A DNA stretch of 64,000 bases, from NCBI GenBank assembly GCA_033961575.1, contig CM066736.1:10077501-10141500 (forward strand), read 5' to 3'. The position numbers and the translations under genes are program-made. The notes below the pieces were generated by a model. It ran no database searches, was not told where the DNA came from, and saw nothing but the letters and a program-made list of their open reading frames with translations. This stretch comes from Aselliscus stoliczkanus (lineage: Eukaryota; Chordata; Mammalia; Chiroptera; Hipposideridae). Below are positions 22,670 through 33,949 of this stretch, piece after piece; the first letter of the stretch is position 1; each line of letters starts with the position of its first letter.

Positions 22670-23500
22670 AGGCAGGTAGCTAAGAAAAAAATAAAGTTCT
22701 GATCATATTGTTCTTATAGTTTTTATTTCCTGTGTTTTTACTCATTTCACATGAGAGAGCACGCACTGCCATGTGTTGTTTATCTTTTATGTAGTTGCCT
22801 CTGTTCTTTGGTCCCAGGCTGGAGACAGAAAGTTATTATAACCAAGAGAATTTAATAGAAGGGATTGTTAAGCGGGGAGTAAAGAAGAATATCATGCATC
22901 GTGTTATTCATACTCTCTCTGGAAGGTAATTAGCCCACTGGCTATCACCCCCAAATTTCCTCACCCACCACCTTCTCTCCTTTCCCATCTGAGTCAAGCT
23001 ATGTGATTACTAATCAATCAGCAAAGGGGGAAGACAGAAAGAACATAATGAGGTATCTGCAAGGTTGTAATTATAAGAAGATGCAGACACCCCCCTAAGG
23101 AATTGGGGGGACAGAGGGGAGATATTAGGATCATGAAATTCAATTTGGAAGCTTGAAGGAGGTCCTGGCAGAGCTGAGACCTCTGTGGACGGAGACTGCC
23201 TACTAGCACTCGTATCTTCAAAGGAGCCCAGAAAGGCTGGTTCTGATGGAGCAGAAAAATTGCAAAGTGGACTCAGGGGCTGCTACTGAAATGAATCACT
23301 GCTGCCGAGGTGACCCTGCTGGCAACAGCAAAAAGCTGAGAAGTAAGCCCCTTCTTCCTCCTCCAGCCTCCAGTCACCGCTGACACACGCACCTGCAGGT
23401 GGAACCTTTCTCAGGAGGGTGGTGGCAAAGCCTCAGCCTCAGCCTCACAAAGCCAAACACAGAAGGATGGAACTGAAGCCCAGAGGTGACAGCCGAACAA
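22670..23500. other. no gene or clear repeat seen
   Basis: Unique-looking sequence; only short frames. Confidence 0.4.
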
Positions 23501-23509
23501 TCTAGCACC

Positions 23510-23800
23510 CCGTCATTACATGGTCAATATGTGCTTTCACGAGTCCCCCAGGTTGGACATTTAGGTTGTCTCACATTCCTTGCTACTATAAATTAGTCTT
23601 CAGTAATACATTTCTTGCATCTGTAACTGTGTGTGCATTTCAGGTCACTGCTCTGTGACATATTCCCCAATGTGGAATTAACCTGCTGAGCAGTATGGGC
23701 ATGTTTAGGGTTCTTGGTGCCTATGGCCAAAGGGACTGTCCATTTCAGTCCTATGAATAAGTGTTCTAAGCCCAAATCAATGGCTATGAAGTGACTTTGT
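23510..23800 (-). mobile_element. old L1 3' fragment
   Basis: 'ttggacatttaggttgtctc', 'ccttgctactataaattag' and 'gtggaattaacctgctgagc' are a decayed complement of L1 ORF2 end sequence. Confidence 0.55.
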
Positions 23801-23989
23801 ACGCGGTCCTCCCAGGTCTCCAAAATTTAGTGTCTTAGTCCTTCTGTTTATTGTCAGTCCACGGTAACCTTTTCTCTTCTCTGATAATAGAGTGACTCTC
23901 ACTCATTTGCCACTCATGTCATACTCTCTGGTCCTACCTTCCTAATTTCTCCAACTGGTCTGCAATGCTTATCAATGAAGAGAGAGTGC

Positions 23990-24225
23990 TCTGGGGCAGA
24001 CTACCTACTCACACTGGACTCCAAAATTTACGAACTGTATGACTACAGGCAAGTAACTGAATCACCCTAAACCCAAGTTCCCTATTCAATACAATGGGAA
24101 TAATAACAGTATTTACTGCAGAGGGTTATGAGGCTCAAATATGATCATGCGAGGGACTTGATATATAGCATGAGTTCAATGAATGCTAATTATTGCTGTT
24201 ATAATGATTGATATTATATTATTAT
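23990..24225 (+). mobile_element. MIR SINE
   Basis: 'gaactgtatgactacaggca', 'aatgggaataataacagtat' and 'gaggctcaaatatgatcatg' follow MIR order. Confidence 0.75.
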
Positions 24226-24309
24226 TAGATAATAAGCTCTTTGAGGACATGAATCAAATCTCAGAATTCTTTCTTATCACTTTTTTCCTCTTAGCAATCT
24301 TTCATTAGG

Positions 24310-24720
24310 TTTTAAGAAGCAAATATCCAGACATGGTAGCTTAAGCAAAGGGGAACTTATAAAAATCAGAAGACTCTCAACAAACCCAGTTTCAGGATGT
24401 AGAATCCAGTCCCAAGAGACGTTTGATCTCTTTCTTGGGCCATATGTTTGCTCTATGCCACCTAGATTTCTCTTCCCATGGCCACCTGCTGCTTTTGTAG
24501 ACACAAAGTCCTTTTTTCTGCATGTCATCAGTCGTCATGGGACTCTGGTCCCAACCCTGTGTGACCTGACAGTCTCTATGTCCTTAGTCTTACGCCTCTT
24601 GGGTTAACTCTTAACAACAAAGAATTGGGTTAGCTGTGCTGATGGACTACCTTGGGCCAATCAAATAAGGACAGGGGTCATAGGTCACCTGGCACAAGCA
24701 CACCTGCCTCGGTTTACTGC
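24310..24720 (-). mobile_element. possible old interspersed repeat, family not identified
   Basis: 'tggtagcttaagcaaagggg', 'cccatggccacctgctgc' and 'gggccaatcaaataagg' resemble the stretch at 15380-15790. I cannot name the family. Confidence 0.3.
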
Positions 24721-24849
24721 TTCAGAAAGAGGTGAGGAAGAACAGTTTTGAGGATGAAGCATGGCAGAACAGTTGCCTCGAATATGCCTGCTGCTCTCCC
24801 CATATCACAAAACACAGAGCTTATGCCCAGGAGGCACACAATCATTCTT

Positions 24850-25330
24850 CACTGATTAATATTCAGTGAGTGTGCTTCACCCCATTGCCTTCAAAAGCTC
24901 AATGCCTTCCCCCTATTGGTGGTGCTTTTCAAATTCCCTCCAGAAATGCTCTCACATGCAGCAAAGACCATTCTGGGTATCCCAAAGAAGCTTACTCAAG
25001 TAGAAAGCTCTTCTCAAGTCCTACCCTTTATCTTGGAAGTAGTTGCCTCTGAATTCTACTTTATAGTCCATCTACTTCACAATAAAAGTAACATTTCATT
25101 AGACTTGCTATGGAGTACAATCAAGTGCCAGAAAGATGTGCTGTCTTTCTTTTCCCTGCAGAATTTCCTACTCCCTTGATAGCCTATAAATCACCTGCAC
25201 TAGACAGTAAGCTCCTTCGGGGAAGACTCTATATCCATCTTGGTCACCATGGTAACCCTAGTTCCTAGCATGAAGTTGAGCACATAAGCTGATGCTCAAC
25301 AGATATCTTTTGAATGGGAAAATGAACTGG
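24850..25330 (+). mobile_element. L2 LINE 3' fragment
   Basis: The end 'cactagacagtaagctcctt', 'cctagttcctagcatgaag' and 'atgctcaacagatatctttt' is L2-like. The upstream half is more decayed. It runs directly into a GATG tandem array, as L2 TGAA tails often do. Confidence 0.6.
25243..25256. promoter_or_regulatory. RFX X-box consensus match
   Basis: 'gtcaccatggtaac' matches the palindromic X-box pattern GTYRCCATRGYAAC at every position. It lies in an L2 tail. The match is seen; binding is not shown. Confidence 0.4.
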
Positions 25331-25353
25331 TGCATGAGTGAGTCAATGAATGA

Positions 25354-25471
25354 GTGATGGATGGATGGATGGATGGATGGATGGATGGATGGATGGATGG
25401 ATGGAAGGATGGATGGATGGATGAGTGGATGGATGGATGGATGGATGGATGGATGGATGGATGGATGGATG
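25354..25471. repeat. (GGAT)n tandem array
   Basis: About 29 ATGG/GGAT tetramers with a few variant units (AAGG, GAGT). It encodes only Ile-His-Pro-Ser-type artefact frames on the minus strand. Confidence 0.95.
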
Positions 25472-25499
25472 AGTGAATGAACGATGAGTATTCCATCTT

Positions 25500-26320
25500 G
25501 AGAAGCAGTGAATTAGAGTCTAGCCTGATGACCCTCTCACTTCTCAGAGTAACCTTCCATTCTCCCTGAATTGAGCAAATGGCATCGCAACCAAGGAACA
25601 GCTGTGATACGCATCACCCACCTCCCAAAATATAAGTGTCCTGTCAAAGGAAGAACTGAACTGGGGCCTTATAGCACTGGTCTTTACTGCTGAGGTTTCA
25701 CCAGTTCTCCGCAAGCAAGATAATCTTCTGATATTATCATACACAAAGAAATAGATACGATCATACATATGCTGAGCAAACCAACAGCAAATCAGAGAGT
25801 CAGCAGTGAGAGATGCTTTTTATTTTTTTCTCTTTTTCACAGATCCAAGGGGAAGAAGATGGAGGAGGAGGGTGAGACAGAGAGGGAGAGGAACAGGGCA
25901 GAGCGAGGATGAAAAAGAAGAAGACAGCTGCCAATTTCTGAGGGCTTTCTAGATGTCATATGCTGTACACATGTTCTGTCATTTATTTATGCAGCAAATA
26001 CTTTTTGAGCCAGGCAGTCTTCTAAGGCACCAGTGGGCACAGCACTGAAAAAATATAAACGTATTTTTGCCTTCATAGAGCTTACATTCTAGTGGGAAAA
26101 TCAGTCTTGGACCCACCAAGATTTGAGCTCAGGCTGCCAACACTGAAGTATGGCACGCTGACCTTCACAGAGTATGAAACCACAGCATAGAAAAGTTAAG
26201 CAACTTGAAGAAGAAAAAATAGTGCGAACGTGTAAATGAAGGGAGAATCCATTAACGTCCCATCTCTGTAAATAGAACAAGCTCACTTTATGGATCGCGT
26301 ACACTCCCTTCTTGCCATAA
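25500..26320. other. no gene seen; purine tract near 25845-25925
   Basis: A GA-rich block (GGAGGAGGAG-type) lies at 25845-25925. The stretch at 25978-26100 has old-repeat texture ('cttacattctagtgggaaaa') of uncertain family. Confidence 0.45.
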
Positions 26321-26329
26321 TTCATCCCA

Positions 26330-26610
26330 GTTAAACCTCCGATGTGATGATAGGGGACTTCGTATATTCAAAATAATTCCATATTATTTGGAGCTCTGGC
26401 TTGGCTCCCCAGGGAGATAAACAAGCTTTCCTCTGATCACCACACAGTCACACTCTTGACTGTTTTCAGATGCAATAATTAGCATCAGCAAAATGACACG
26501 AAGATTTTATTTCGGCAGCCAGGCCTTCTCCACATGCTAATGAAATCTTGACACAGGGTGTTAATTGTGCTCAGTAGCTAGGCAAATCCTAAACTGTCCT
26601 GCCCGAGGGA
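26330..26610. other. repeat-free, homeodomain-motif-rich stretch
   Basis: 'caataattagcatcagc', 'atgctaatgaaatc' and 'gtgttaattgtgctcag' are TAAT/POU-like motifs spaced within about 110 bp, in sequence with no transposon signature. It could be a conserved enhancer; this is inference. Confidence 0.28.
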
Positions 26611-26729
26611 GGTCAAAACAACCCAGACAGAAGCGGGATCAAAAGACCCATTTCCACTTCAGTCTTCAAGCTCCCCAGGCGGACGCAGAATGTTTTAATT
26701 CCCTCCAAAGACTCAAGCCAAAAACCTCT

Positions 26730-27157
26730 TCCTCCATTTCAACAGATGACTCTACTTCTCCCTCTCCTTGTAGCCACTCTGTCATCAAATCTTGCCCATC
26801 CTACCTCCAAAATATTTCTTGAACATGTCCACTTCTCTATGAATCAACCATCAACTCCTGGTCTGGGCCACCATAGCTTCTCACCTACTCACTCAGGGGG
26901 ACTCCCACCTCTACCTGTGCATTTTTGGAAAGCCAATTTTATCAAGTTCACTATTTCAGAATTTCCCCTGACTCCGCATAGCCCCCAGGTGTGGGCCTGG
27001 GCTTATCTTCCCTTCTCACTCCTCAGCACCCTCTTGCTCTCATGCTTGTGCCAGTCACACAGGTCTGCTTGTCTTTCCCCAGTGCTCTGACTCGCTTTAT
27101 TTTACCCCCTTCATGCATCGGCTTCTCTCAGCCTGGAATAAATTCCTGTTCCCTCTT
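26730..27157 (+). mobile_element. L2 LINE fragment, left part
   Basis: L2 phrases such as 'tctgggccaccatagcttct' and 'ctttattttacccccttcat' run up to the LTR at 27158. The matching L2 3' part resumes at 28086, so one L2 was split by the LTR insertion. Confidence 0.6.
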
Positions 27158-27494
27158 TGTATCAGTTAGCTATGCTGAATAACAAATCATCACACACTTA
27201 GTGGCTTCAAACAACATGCATTTAACATCACATAGTCTCTTGTGGGCCAAGAGTCTGGGCCGGGTTTAGCTGGGTCCTCGGCTTTGGGTTTCTTACAAGG
27301 CTATAGCCCGAGGAGGGTGACAAAACCTCATGCTGTCTCCTCCATCCCACCCAGCTGTGGCTCCTCCCTTTGTCCAGTGTCTCCACACTGTGGACACTCC
27401 CTGCCCTTAGTCACTTAGTAGACGCCTCGGTTATCAGATTGGCTGTCATGGTATTGCAGTGCTCGTGTCCAAGTCACCCTTATTGTAGTTAATA

Positions 27495-27590
27495 ATGGTC
27501 CCAAAGTACAAGAGTAGTGATGTTGGCAAATTAGATACACCAGAGAAAAGCTGTAAAATGCTTCCTTTATGTGAAAACGTGTACATGTAT
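27495..27590 (+). pseudogene. Tigger transposase N-terminal remnant
   Basis: From 27495 the frame reads MVPKYKSSDVGKLD then KSCKMLPL, which resembles the start of pogo/Tigger (CENP-B-type helix-turn-helix) transposases. About 30 residues survive before the frame runs into a CA repeat and the inserted MITE. It is non-functional. Confidence 0.7.
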
Positions 27591-27617
27591 AAGAAAATAC
27601 TACACACAAACACACAC

Positions 27618-27860
27618 ACACACACAGTGCCAAAAAAACATATACACACTTTAAGAAAGGAAAACACTGTATTAAAATTGCAATACTCAATATATACTGA
27701 TAATAAAAGATGAATACAAGTCACATTTGATGTCTGCAATGACAAGAGGTGCTCAAAGTGGTGACCATCAGGTTCCAGTCACTTCTGATTACAGCCAACT
27801 ACTGCTTGAGCTATGTTGACCAAAGTGTCCACTTATATACATTTTTTTGGCTCCCCCGGT
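27618..27860 (+). mobile_element. small MITE, Tc1/mariner-like (family A, copy 1)
   Basis: The left end 'gtgccaaaaaaacatataca' is the inverse of the right end 'tatacatttttttggctccc', with a TA after the right end. The interior 'gaaaacactgtattaaaatt' and 'caatgacaagaggtgctca' is shared along its length with the element at 51630-51863. A (CA)n run replaces the outermost left base pairs. Length is about 240 bp and it is non-coding. Confidence 0.8.
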
Positions 27861-28085
27861 ATATATGGTTAGGTACTATCCACACTTTGGGGCATATACT
27901 GGAACGTAAGCCCCCTGTATAAGCGAGGACCACTGGGATATAGTAACAGAAGTGACATTGCATCACCTTTGCCTTATTCTGAGCAGGTCACAGGTTCTGC
28001 CCACATGCAAGGGGAGACAGTTACACAGGGAGGGACAGCCAGGAGGCAGGGATCACGGGGCCCATGCCTGGAATCCATCTGCACA

Positions 28086-28300
28086 CTGATCATCTAGTCT
28101 GACACAACATGATTTTCCCTCCGACCTTTGCTTATATGTCACTTCTTTAGAGAAGCTTTCCTTGAACCTTCCAACTAAAATTGCTCCCTCCCTCCATGTC
28201 CACACAGGGACCACCTGTATTTCCGTTAAGTTACTTTTGATGTGATACCCATTTTAAATGCATTTTGGAGTGCATGAATGACTGAATGACCAAATAAAAG
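28086..28300 (+). mobile_element. L2 LINE fragment, right part
   Basis: 'cacttctttagagaagcttt', 'ccttgaaccttccaactaaa' and a (TGAA)-like end continue the L2 broken at 27157. Confidence 0.6.
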
Positions 28301-28309
28301 TACTGTGAG

Positions 28310-29540
28310 TGCCATGACTTATTTGCACACTTGTCCCAAACTGGGCACTTACAGAACTTCTCAGATCCTCACATGTTGACCCCTGTCAATACCTCTGCCT
28401 GATCGTATCCTCCCTGCTGCCTATCAATACCAGGGCAGGAGAAGAAGGTTCTGGAAAACTTTAGGAACACTCCAAAGCAACATGGCTCACCTGGGAACCA
28501 GTCCTGTGCTCCACCCTAAAAATGTGTGTTCTTTCCTACTCCGTCCTGTTTATTCATCCACCCATAAATCTAAAGGAAAACTGAACCCGCTGTGAACTTT
28601 CATTATTAGTTCAGGAAGAAGAGAGAGGGCTGGAGAAGGAGCTAGTAATTCCTGGGCACCCACTAGGTGCCAAGCCTCCTCCTGTGTCAATACTTGTGAA
28701 ATCTGTCAAGGTAACAATTTAGATCTCCCGTTTCTGAGAAACGGCGGCGTCAGGCTCAGCAACAGGAACTGAATTTCCCAGCGGGGTGCTGGTCATCTGG
28801 CTGGTGTGCGGGCTTTCTTAACGTATGTGTTCCCACTATGGCCAATCTCAGGTCACTGGTGGTTGGACCATGAGTTCACAGCGTTCCTGAATACTCTCTG
28901 TTGGCTGTTTCAAGCCCCTGAGAGCTGGCTCCAGGACATCACTGCCCGTCCTCAGGGACAGCCCGCTGGTTTCGTTTTCTTTCTGTCATCTCTCAGCATC
29001 TACCAGATGCAAAACCCCACGGAGATATTAAACTCCGGGAGGTTGAGACCTTGCCCAGCCCTGAGCCTCGCTGGAGGGTAATGCTCAGTAAATATTTGTT
29101 GTATCATTGTGACTGCAATTTACCAGGGCAGCCCAGGAGGGACCAGATCATCCTCTGGCAAGGTCTAAACAAGGACAGACGGAGCTGCAGAGGCAAACAC
29201 AGGGAGGGACTCAAGAACTCCCATGGTGAGGGCCTAGGAGGCAGGAGTCCATGAAAATGGCTTTCCTCTGGCCAAAGCAACTGAGCAGGGAAGTAAGCAA
29301 ACCACGCCAGCATGGTGGGGACTGGCAGACACACCTCTCGCCTTCCTGACTTCCCTGCTGCTTCCGGGCTGTTGCCCAGCAGATGGATTTGTGGACTTAG
29401 GATATTGGGAGTCCCAGAGAGAAAGCTGGTGTCTGACAGGGGCTAGAGACATGCCTGGACCCTTCTCACCTGCCCCAAAGCACAAGAGAGAAAGAGAGAG
29501 AACTGCAGGAGGCCAGAACTGAGCAGAATTTGAGAGTACC
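28310..29540. other. no gene seen; small L2 and MIR scraps
   Basis: A short L2 tail ('taatgctcagtaaatatttg') lies at about 29070-29110 and a MIR-like scrap at 28655-28790. The rest is unique-looking with overlapping short frames. Confidence 0.45.
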
Positions 29541-29927
29541 CATCTTTTTGTTTACTCATTCAACAATCATCTACTGAAAGTTAGGTACCAGGCAGAGAGT
29601 ACAGTAGTGATGAGTTAGGCAAAATTAGTCCTTGACCTCATGGTGTTTCTGTCTGGTGGGACAGAGAGGGAAACAAACAAAGTGTAACGTCAAGATACTT
29701 CTGATGCCTGCTAACCAAGGAAGAGAAAAAGGGAAGCATGTAGAAGGCATCTAATCCAGTCTAAAGCATGAGGGAAGGCTTCCTGGAGGAAGTGATGTTC
29801 AAGATGAAGCCTGTCCTTTTAAGGCCAGAAGAGGGGATGGGGCACACCTACCATGTTACATCCTCTAACTCTATTAGTCACATTTCATCAGCCTTGCCTT
29901 TCTTTCTCAGATAATGAAGTCTTATTT

Positions 29928-30480
29928 TGTTATGTATTGCTATGTTGCAAACCGTCCAAAACTTGGAGGCTTCGAACGACAACCATCTTATCATGTCTCA
30001 TGATTTTGTTGATCAAGAATCTGAACAGAGCTCAGCTGGGTGGTTTTTCTGCAGCATGTGATGTGGATGGAGGTCGCTCGGGGTTCACCAACTGGAGAAT
30101 GGTTTAGTCTGGAGGGTTCATGTTAGTTGCACTTGGTTGTGACTGGTGACTTAGCAGGGATGGATGGAGGCTGGTTTCCGCTGGGATTGTTGATTGAAAT
30201 GGAAATGCCTGTCCATGGCCTCTCCACATGGCAGTCTCCAGAGAGTCAGGTTTCAGGGACTGCCTAGTGGCTCGGGGTTCCCAGAGATCGTGTGTAGCAA
30301 ATGCAGGGAGTGAGGCTTCCAAGGTCCTGAGATGTGAGCTGAATTTGGCCCAGCGTCACTCCCCTTGTGGTCTGCAGAGCAGTCAGTTACAGAGCCTTTC
30401 CAGATGCAACGGGAGGGAAGAAGGATTCCATCTCTCTACTGGAGAAGCATTAAGGAAGGGGAAGACACTTTTTCCTTGTA
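29928..30480 (-). mobile_element. old MaLR-like LTR
   Basis: 'tatgtattgctatgttgcaa', 'acttggaggcttcgaacgac', 'cagctgggtggtttttctgc' and 'tccacatggcagtctccaga' follow the phrase order of a complement-strand MaLR LTR. The end is uncertain. Confidence 0.5.
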
Positions 30481-30656
30481 ATCAGACCCACAAGAAACTG
30501 CAAAATGTACAGAGAGTGCCTTGTCCTCCTCCCCCAGCTTCTCACAATGACAATACATCACACAACCATGCTATAGTGTCAAGAACAGGAAATCGACTGC
30601 GGTGCTTATTAACTCAGGTATAGACCTTATTCAGATTTTGCCAATTTTTACATGTA

Positions 30657-30812
30657 CAGTAATATCTTGGTCTGTGAGCATAATTCGTTCCAGAAACAAA
30701 CTACTCATATTGCAAGACATCGCTCGTCTACCTCGTTAAAGTGTATTAGAAATGTTTGCTCGTCTTGTGGAACACTCGCAAATTACGTTACTTGCAATCC
30801 AAGGTTTTACTG
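30657..30812 (+). mobile_element. small MITE with Tigger-like ends (family B, copy 1)
   Basis: It starts 'cagtaatatcttggt' and ends 'caatccaaggttttactg', whose complement begins 'cagtaaaaccttggattg'. TA flanks both sides (30655-30656 and 30813-30814). The element is 156 bp; most of it is shared with 44824-44977, including 'attgcaagacatcgctcg' and 'tgtggaacactcgcaa'. Confidence 0.9.
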
Positions 30813-31129
30813 TACTTGTGTGTGTGTGTGTCTGTGTGTCTGTGTCTGTGGGTGGGGGAGGTATGATGTGTGCAGAGTTCCAAATTCCACAAAGAGTGTC
30901 CCTCATATGGACAATTTTTATCCACTGCAAGTGCTAACCCTGAGTCAGACAGTTCTCAGTGTGAAGCTTAACTCTACTATTTAAAAGCTGAGTGGCTCCA
31001 TCACGGACCTCAGTTTCTTTTCTATAAAATGGGTCAACAATTCAAACCAAGGGTCTGTAGTGAGAATTCAACAAGACAGACCCCAAGTCACAGATTTGAC
31101 TTCCGGTCCCAACATCACGTTTCTGAACC

Positions 31130-31440
31130 CGTATCTTTGAGCATATTTATAATTCTGGCATCACGGAGAGTCCGTATATGTACATACCAGGCTTTGTGGT
31201 AAATTAGTTTGGGTTGGCGGTGTAATCAGTTCGATAAAATCTTACGGATTGCTAGCAGCAGCTTGTTTTAAATAATCCATTATTTTAAATAATTCTAAGT
31301 TCAACCACCCTTCTCCCATTACTCTGCATAACCCTAGACTGTGTTAAAGAACAAGTGCCTAAAACGGTCTTAACCCAATTAGAGAAAACCCAATGTGAAA
31401 AATCCAACCATCTAATTTCCATGCACCTCTCAGGATGACA
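31130..31440. other. repeat-free AT-rich stretch, possible conserved element
   Basis: No transposon signature. Contains 'ggtgtaatcagttcgataaa', 'tttaaataatccattatttt' and 'acccaattagagaaaa'. Regulatory function is inference only. Confidence 0.22.
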
Positions 31441-31444
31441 CTAT

Positions 31445-32085
31445 CTCTGGTTCTATGCTCTGAGCATCAGACACTCCCACCTCCCTGCACTGTCACTGGT
31501 GGAGATACGGGAATAGAAAACAAAAGCAATTTCGCCACTCTCCCACCCCCAAACCAATTATTCCCCATTTCTCTTGATGCTGGCATCTTCTCATTGCAAG
31601 AATTCCTTTTCAGTTCCCTGACATTTTCCCTCTCCTCCCTCCTCACCTTCAGCCTGAACTCATTTCTGAAATGGAGACTCATTGGACTTAGAATTGAGGC
31701 GAAATCCCATTGAGGTTATACACAGAGTGTCTTGGTCTGCAAACTCTTGAGGCTGCCTCCTTTCCCTGGCCCCCAGGCTGCCACCTCCTCTTACATAATC
31801 ATGCCTCTGCTACCGCCTTGTGTGTTCCTGGGGTTGTGCAGATGCAGAAACGTGGCATTTGTATGGCTTTACTTAGGGAAGATTTAAACTGAAACAGCCC
31901 CATGGCATGACTTTAAAAACAAAAAAAAACAAAAACAAAAAAAAAACAAAAACCAAGCAACAGCTTCCAAGAGTCTGCAATGTACCCAGGCGACATGGGA
32001 CAGAAATTACATTATGACCTTTTGGAAGGAAACACGAGTGTTCTTTTGTTCATCTACCTTTTGAGGAGACTTGCTCCTCAGCTGG
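31445..32085. other. no gene seen; A-rich tract at 31915-31955
   Basis: An impure A-rich tract (CAAAAAA units) lies at 31915-31955 and may be a retroposon tail, but I see no matching body. The 92-codon frame at 31435-31713 has no domain. Confidence 0.4.
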
Positions 32086-32089
32086 TTGA

Positions 32090-32690
32090 AACCTCTGGCC
32101 CTTTTCCTAGATCATGGACTTCTCTTTGTACATATTTGCTCAGCCTGGAAATAGCATCAAGGAACGGTGAGAAACCCCAAGGGTATCACGAGTCAGGCCC
32201 CCAGCGTCAGTAGCCAGGGACATTCGTTCTGTTTACATGCTTGCTCACATCCGGGGCCGTTCTCACACTTATTCTGAGGACGTCTGGAGAGAGATTGAAT
32301 GCAGTGAGGCCTCTAAAAATGCATCTCAGACTTATGAACATGTGCACGACTCTCCTGTGGATTCTAGGAAAAGGCGGTTCAGACTCGGTAGGCCTGAGGC
32401 GGGAGCTGTGATTCTCCATGTCCCCCGGTAATTGACCAACATGACAACGTCTGTTGTCACTGGGACCACATTTGAGTAGCAAGACTCTGAAGCAGTTCGA
32501 TGATGAAGCATTGGGAGAAAACTTTGAGGTCTCTGGCAGATGTCTTCTCGCTATTAATGTTATCTGAATGTCAAGAGTAGTTGGAGCAAAGCTTTAGAAT
32601 CCACTGTACTCAGTTTTCAGGTTCTGATGTCCTTGGAGTGAGCAGCCAGTTTGCAATCAGTGTTCGGAGGGCACCAGCATGGACAAGGCC
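32090..32690. other. repeat-free stretch, possible conserved element
   Basis: Unique-looking sequence with no transposon phrases, including 'ttctgtttacatgcttgctc' (forkhead-like) and 'tctcgctattaatgttatc'. Short frames on both strands show no domain. An unspliced exon cannot be excluded. Confidence 0.22.
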
Positions 32691-32719
32691 TGAGTCAAGG
32701 CCGGCTTGACAGGCTCCCC

Positions 32720-33196
32720 TGTATGAGTTCTATCATGGCTGCTGTAACAAATTGCCACACATGCATTAGCTTGAAACAATACAACCTCACCATTTTACAG
32801 TTCTGGAGGTAGGTTTCAGAAGTCTGAAAAGGGGGACTTATTGGACTAGAAACAAGGTGTCAGAAGAGCGAGGTTCCTTCTGGACGCTCTAAGGGAGAAT
32901 CCATGTTTTGCCTGTTCCAGCTTCTTGAGGCCATTCACATTCCTTGGCTTGTGGCCCCTTCTTCCATCTTCAAGGCCAACCACGTGGTGGTTAAAGACAG
33001 ATTTTTCAAGCCTGTTTTCATCATTACATATCTTTCTCTGACTCTGACACTCCCGTCTCCCTCTCAGGGGCTCCCCATCTCAAGATAATCACATTGACAA
33101 AACCCCTTTTTTTTTTTCCAAGTATGGTAACTCTGTCACATGTTTCAGAGATCAGGACGCGGACATCTTTGGCGAGCCTTTATTTTACCTATTGCA
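32720..33196 (-). mobile_element. MaLR-type LTR
   Basis: 'tgtatgagttctatcatggc', 'gctgtaacaaattgccacac', 'acagttctggaggtaggttt', 'ccttggcttgtggccccttc' and 'caggacgcggacatctttgg' are the complement of the common MaLR LTR, ending near 'cctattgca'. The LTR is essentially full length. I see no clear 5-bp target duplication. Confidence 0.82.
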
Positions 33197-33351
33197 TCTT
33201 ATATCCAATCGTGAATCAGCTGGGTTAAGCACACGCAACAGAGCTGAGATGCAGACAGGCTCTCCAAGAGGCAGTCTTCAAACGTTAGGAGTGCTGAAAA
33301 ACATCTTTCTCCAAAGCTAGAAACTCTTCAGCGACAGACTGATTTGGTTTG

Positions 33352-33909
33352 TGTAGTGGGCGATCCTTTCCCAAAATGAGTATCACAATGTCTCCCATCT
33401 CATATGCTCTTATACAATGTGATCTTGCCACCCTTCCACCCAGAAGCAGGGGCTCTATGCTCTCCACCCACCTTGAATCTTGGCAAGCTATAGCTATGTT
33501 TGACCAATAGAATCCCATAGAGTCTGGCAGAAGTGAGATTCTGTGCCTTGGGAGATTAGGGTCTAAGAAGCCATCGAGATTCCATCTTGTGCACTGGGAT
33601 ACTGATGTGAGAACCCTGAAGCACCATGTAAGAGGTCCAGTAACCCTCAGGCCACCTACTGTGAGGATGCCCAGGCCATCCAGAGAGGCCACACAAAGGT
33701 GCTCAGTGAAGGCACTTCCCAAAAGGCCACCTATGGGGTCACTCCCTGGCATTAAACTCTTCCCAGCTCAGGCATCTTGGAGCAGAGACAAGCTAACTGT
33801 TAGTCTCCTGTCCTATGCTGGACTCGCAGAGCCTGTTACATAACAAAACGGCTGCTGTATGCCACCAAGTCTCAGGACACCTGGTTACACTGCAAAGGTA
33901 ACTGGAACA
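33352..33909 (+). mobile_element. old MaLR-like LTR
   Basis: It starts 'tgtagtgggcgatcctttcc' and ends with 'gccaccaagtctcaggacac' and 'gtaactggaaca', which fits the sense orientation of a MaLR LTR. It stands beside an opposite-strand LTR (32720-33196). The 155-codon minus frame over it is an artefact. Confidence 0.5.
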
Positions 33910-33949
33910 AAGTACATTTCGTTAGAACACAAGTAGGCGCTATTATGGG

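Larger units (their letters stand above)
27408..27938 (+). mobile_element. Tigger-type DNA transposon fragment
   Basis: The 5' part, 'gacgcctcggttatcagatt' through 'gtcacccttattgtagttaa', leads into the start of a Tigger transposase frame. The 3' part, 'tggaacgtaagccccctgta' and 'taagcgaggaccactgg', is the Tigger 3' terminus. The middle is deleted and carries a small MITE-like insert with a CA run. It sits inside the LTR. Confidence 0.72.
27158..28085 (-). mobile_element. MaLR-type LTR, split by a Tigger insertion
   Basis: The left part (27158-about 27407) begins 'tgtatcagttagctatgctg' with 'cacttagtggcttcaaacaa', 'tcttacaaggctatagcccg' and 'tgtctcctccatcccaccc'. The right part (about 27939-28085) has 'gacattgcatcacctttgcc', 'cacaggttctgcccacatgc' and 'gcctggaatccatctgcaca'. 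Together they make one complement-strand LTR interrupted by about 530 bp of DNA transposon. Confidence 0.72.

Noticed and set aside
25354..25471. CRISPR array
   Set aside because: Direct tetranucleotide repeats without spacers; the genome is mammalian.
27495..27713. Functional Tigger-derived host gene
   Set aside because: Only about 30 N-terminal residues remain before the frame enters a CA repeat and a MITE.
33285..33752. 155-codon minus-strand frame
   Set aside because: Lies over an old LTR-like repeat; no domain.
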